In this document: positions 5,791-6,608 of the stretch, one piece after another | How positions within the stretch are numbered: the first letter of the stretch is position 1 | How the letters are laid out: every line of letters begins with the position of its first letter | Origin: Ruminococcus sp. UBA1828 | GTDB taxonomy: Bacteria; Bacillota; Clostridia; Oscillospirales; Ruminococcaceae | Assembly: GCA_002338885.1 (NCBI GenBank) | Contig: DDJI01000066.1 | Location: 12,906 to 19,513, forward strand | Length of the DNA: 6,608 bases | Direction: 5' to 3' | The notes under the pieces: model-generated | The model's input: the letters and a program-made list of their open reading frames with translations, nothing else | Databases searched by the model: none | Told to the model about the DNA's origin: nothing | Made by a program: the position numbers and the translations under genes

Positions 5791-6486
5791 TTATTTTTTC
5801 TTTTGTCCGTAATATGCGTTTGCGCCGTGCTTTCTTAAGTAATGCTTGTCCAAAAGCTCCTGCTGCATCGGCTCAAGCGAAGGATTCAGTGCGTATGCGT
5901 TTAAAGCCATCTTCGCGCACTCCTCAAGTATTACAGAGTGGTGAACCGAATCAACGGCATCCTTGCCCCATGTGAACGGGCCGTGCGAATGAACCAAAAC
6001 GGCGGGTATGGCGTCGGGGTCTTTGTCCTTGAACGTCTCGATAATCACAAGTCCGGTGTTCTTTTCATACTCGGTCGCTATCTCCTGCGGGGTCATCTTC
6101 CTTGTGCAGGGTATCTCGCCGTAGAAATAGTCGCCGTGAGTGGTTCCCAAAGCGGGTACTCCCCTTCCCGCCTGTGCAAAGGACGTGGCGCAGGTCGAAT
6201 GGGTATGCGTAACTCCGCCGATGTTGGGAAAAGCCTTGTAGAACTCGATGTGCGTAGGCGTGTCAGACGAGGGATTGAGGTCGCCCTCTACAACTTTGCC
6301 GTTAAGATCCACAACAACCATGTCCTCCGGCTTCATCACGTCGTACTCCACTCCGGACGGCTTGATGACGATGAGTCCTTTCTCACGGTCTATGCCCGAC
6401 ACATTGCCCCACGTAAAGGTGATGAGTCCGTACTTGGGGAGGAGCATATTCGCTTCGTAAACTTCTTTCTTGAGTTTTTCCAGCAT
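5791..6486 (-). CDS. araD: L-ribulose-5-phosphate 4-epimerase
   Basis: AraD converts L-ribulose 5-phosphate to D-xylulose 5-phosphate, the last step by which L-arabinose enters the pentose phosphate pathway. The 231-residue product has the length of Escherichia coli AraD and follows it almost throughout: [15 protein letters not shown] (residues 21-35), [11 protein letters not shown] (41-51), PSSDTPTH (72-79), [17 protein letters not shown] (91-107), [17 protein letters not shown] (116-132), [15 protein letters not shown] (163-177) and [16 protein letters not shown] (213-228). The Zn-binding set Asp75, His94, His96 and His168 corresponds to Asp76, His95, His97 and His171 of the E. coli enzyme. 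The catalytic candidates Asp119 and Tyr226 are also present. The close match argues against fuculose aldolase. The start is supported by AGGAAG eight bases upstream. Another minus-strand gene ends 49 bases before it, and no convincing promoter lies between, so araD is probably distal in an operon. It ends at the shared terminator. Confidence 0.95.
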   Translation of the reverse strand: MLEKLKKEVYEANMLLPKYGLITFTWGNVSGIDREKGLIVIKPSGVEYDVMKPEDMVVVDLNGKVVEGDLNPSSDTPTHIEFYKAFPNIGGVTHTHSTCATSFAQAGRGVPALGTTHGDYFYGEIPCTRKMTPQEIATEYEKNTGLVIIETFKDKDPDAIPAVLVHSHGPFTWGKDAVDSVHHSVILEECAKMALNAYALNPSLEPMQQELLDKHYLRKHGANAYYGQKKK

Positions 6487-6535
6487 ATTCGGTTCTTCCT
6501 TTCAATATTTAATAGTAAACAATTGCCTTTTTAGC

Positions 6536-6608
6536 TCATATATTATAATCGAGGTCGGCAAGCGTTACGAGGATGCCCGCGGGGATGATGTCTATGGCGG
6601 CGTAAGAT
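6536..6608 (-). CDS. C-terminal end of an unidentified minus-strand gene upstream of araD
   Basis: From the right edge, minus-strand codons (first full codon at 6607-6605) read SYAAIDIIPAGILVTLADL and then DYNI, ending at TGA (6538-6536). ATA, ATC, GCC, GAC and CTT codons resemble those of the neighbouring genes, and the segment turns from GC-rich to AT-rich right at the stop, as expected at a gene end. It lies 49 bases upstream of araD on the same strand, so co-transcription is likely. An arabinose gene would fit the position, but these 23 residues match nothing I can name. The opposite strand can also be read as protein-like over this stretch but has no start codon. Confidence 0.5.
   Translation of the reverse strand, partial: SYAAIDIIPAGILVTLADLDYNI

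Noticed and set aside
5938..6534. A 198-codon open frame on the plus strand opposite araD
   Set aside because: It is antisense to araD, whose catalytic motifs are intact in the other frame. No ribosome-binding site or family resemblance is visible.
6544..6549. A perfect TATAAT on the plus strand near the right edge
   Set aside because: The only upstream candidate -35 box (TTGCCT at 6523-6528) is 15 bases away and poor. No plus-strand start codon follows in the window, and it lies within the end of the putative minus-strand gene.
6551..6608. A protein-like plus-strand reading (EVGKRYEDARGDDVYGGV)
   Set aside because: It has no in-frame start codon or ribosome-binding site upstream within the window. 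The minus-strand frame ends at a sensible place before araD and has codon use like its neighbours.

Overview
The window looks like a chromosomal segment of an endospore-forming member of the Bacillota, most likely class Clostridia. The evidence is a two-gene dipicolinate synthase operon (a spore-specific function), a DUF1846 protein, a PgcA-type phosphoglucomutase, purine-rich Shine-Dalgarno sites and sigma-A-type promoters. Coding sequence is of intermediate GC with frequent ATA and AGA/AGG codons, while intergenic DNA is AT-rich. The species cannot be named from the sequence. Nothing suggests a mobile element, prophage, CRISPR array or RNA gene.

Layout. Bases 1-520 (minus) hold the N-terminal 173 codons of a YifB/ComM-type Mg-chelatase-like ATPase that runs off the left edge. 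Bases 521-810 are a divergent promoter region with one sigma-A-like promoter facing each way. Bases 811-2529 (plus) encode a complete phosphoglucomutase/phosphomannomutase, ending in an intrinsic terminator at 2560-2593. Converging on it from the right is spoVFA-spoVFB (minus, 3999 to 2592), encoding both subunits of dipicolinate synthase. Bases 4000-4223 are a second divergent region with a sigma-K-like promoter candidate for spoVFAB and a near-consensus extended -10 sigma-A promoter for the next gene. Bases 4224-5708 (plus) encode a 494-residue DUF1846 protein of unknown function with a probable TTG start. A bidirectional terminator at 5742-5786 separates it from araD (minus, 6486 to 5791), L-ribulose-5-phosphate 4-epimerase. 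The last ~73 bases carry the C-terminal end of a further minus-strand gene upstream of araD.

How the genes relate. Except for spoVFA/spoVFB (8-base overlap) and probably araD with its upstream neighbour, these are separate transcription units in alternating orientation. They cover sugar-phosphate metabolism (PgcA, AraD), spore maturation (SpoVFAB), a possible DNA-handling ATPase (YifB) and one uncharacterised protein (DUF1846). No single new multi-gene system is visible. The items most worth a second look are regulatory: an identical 14-base block inside the promoters of yifB and the DUF1846 gene, a palindrome abutting the spoVFA promoter candidate, and an alternative stem competing with the pgm terminator. 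A cysteine-rich patch in SpoVFA and the unexplained DUF1846 protein are the main protein-level leads.
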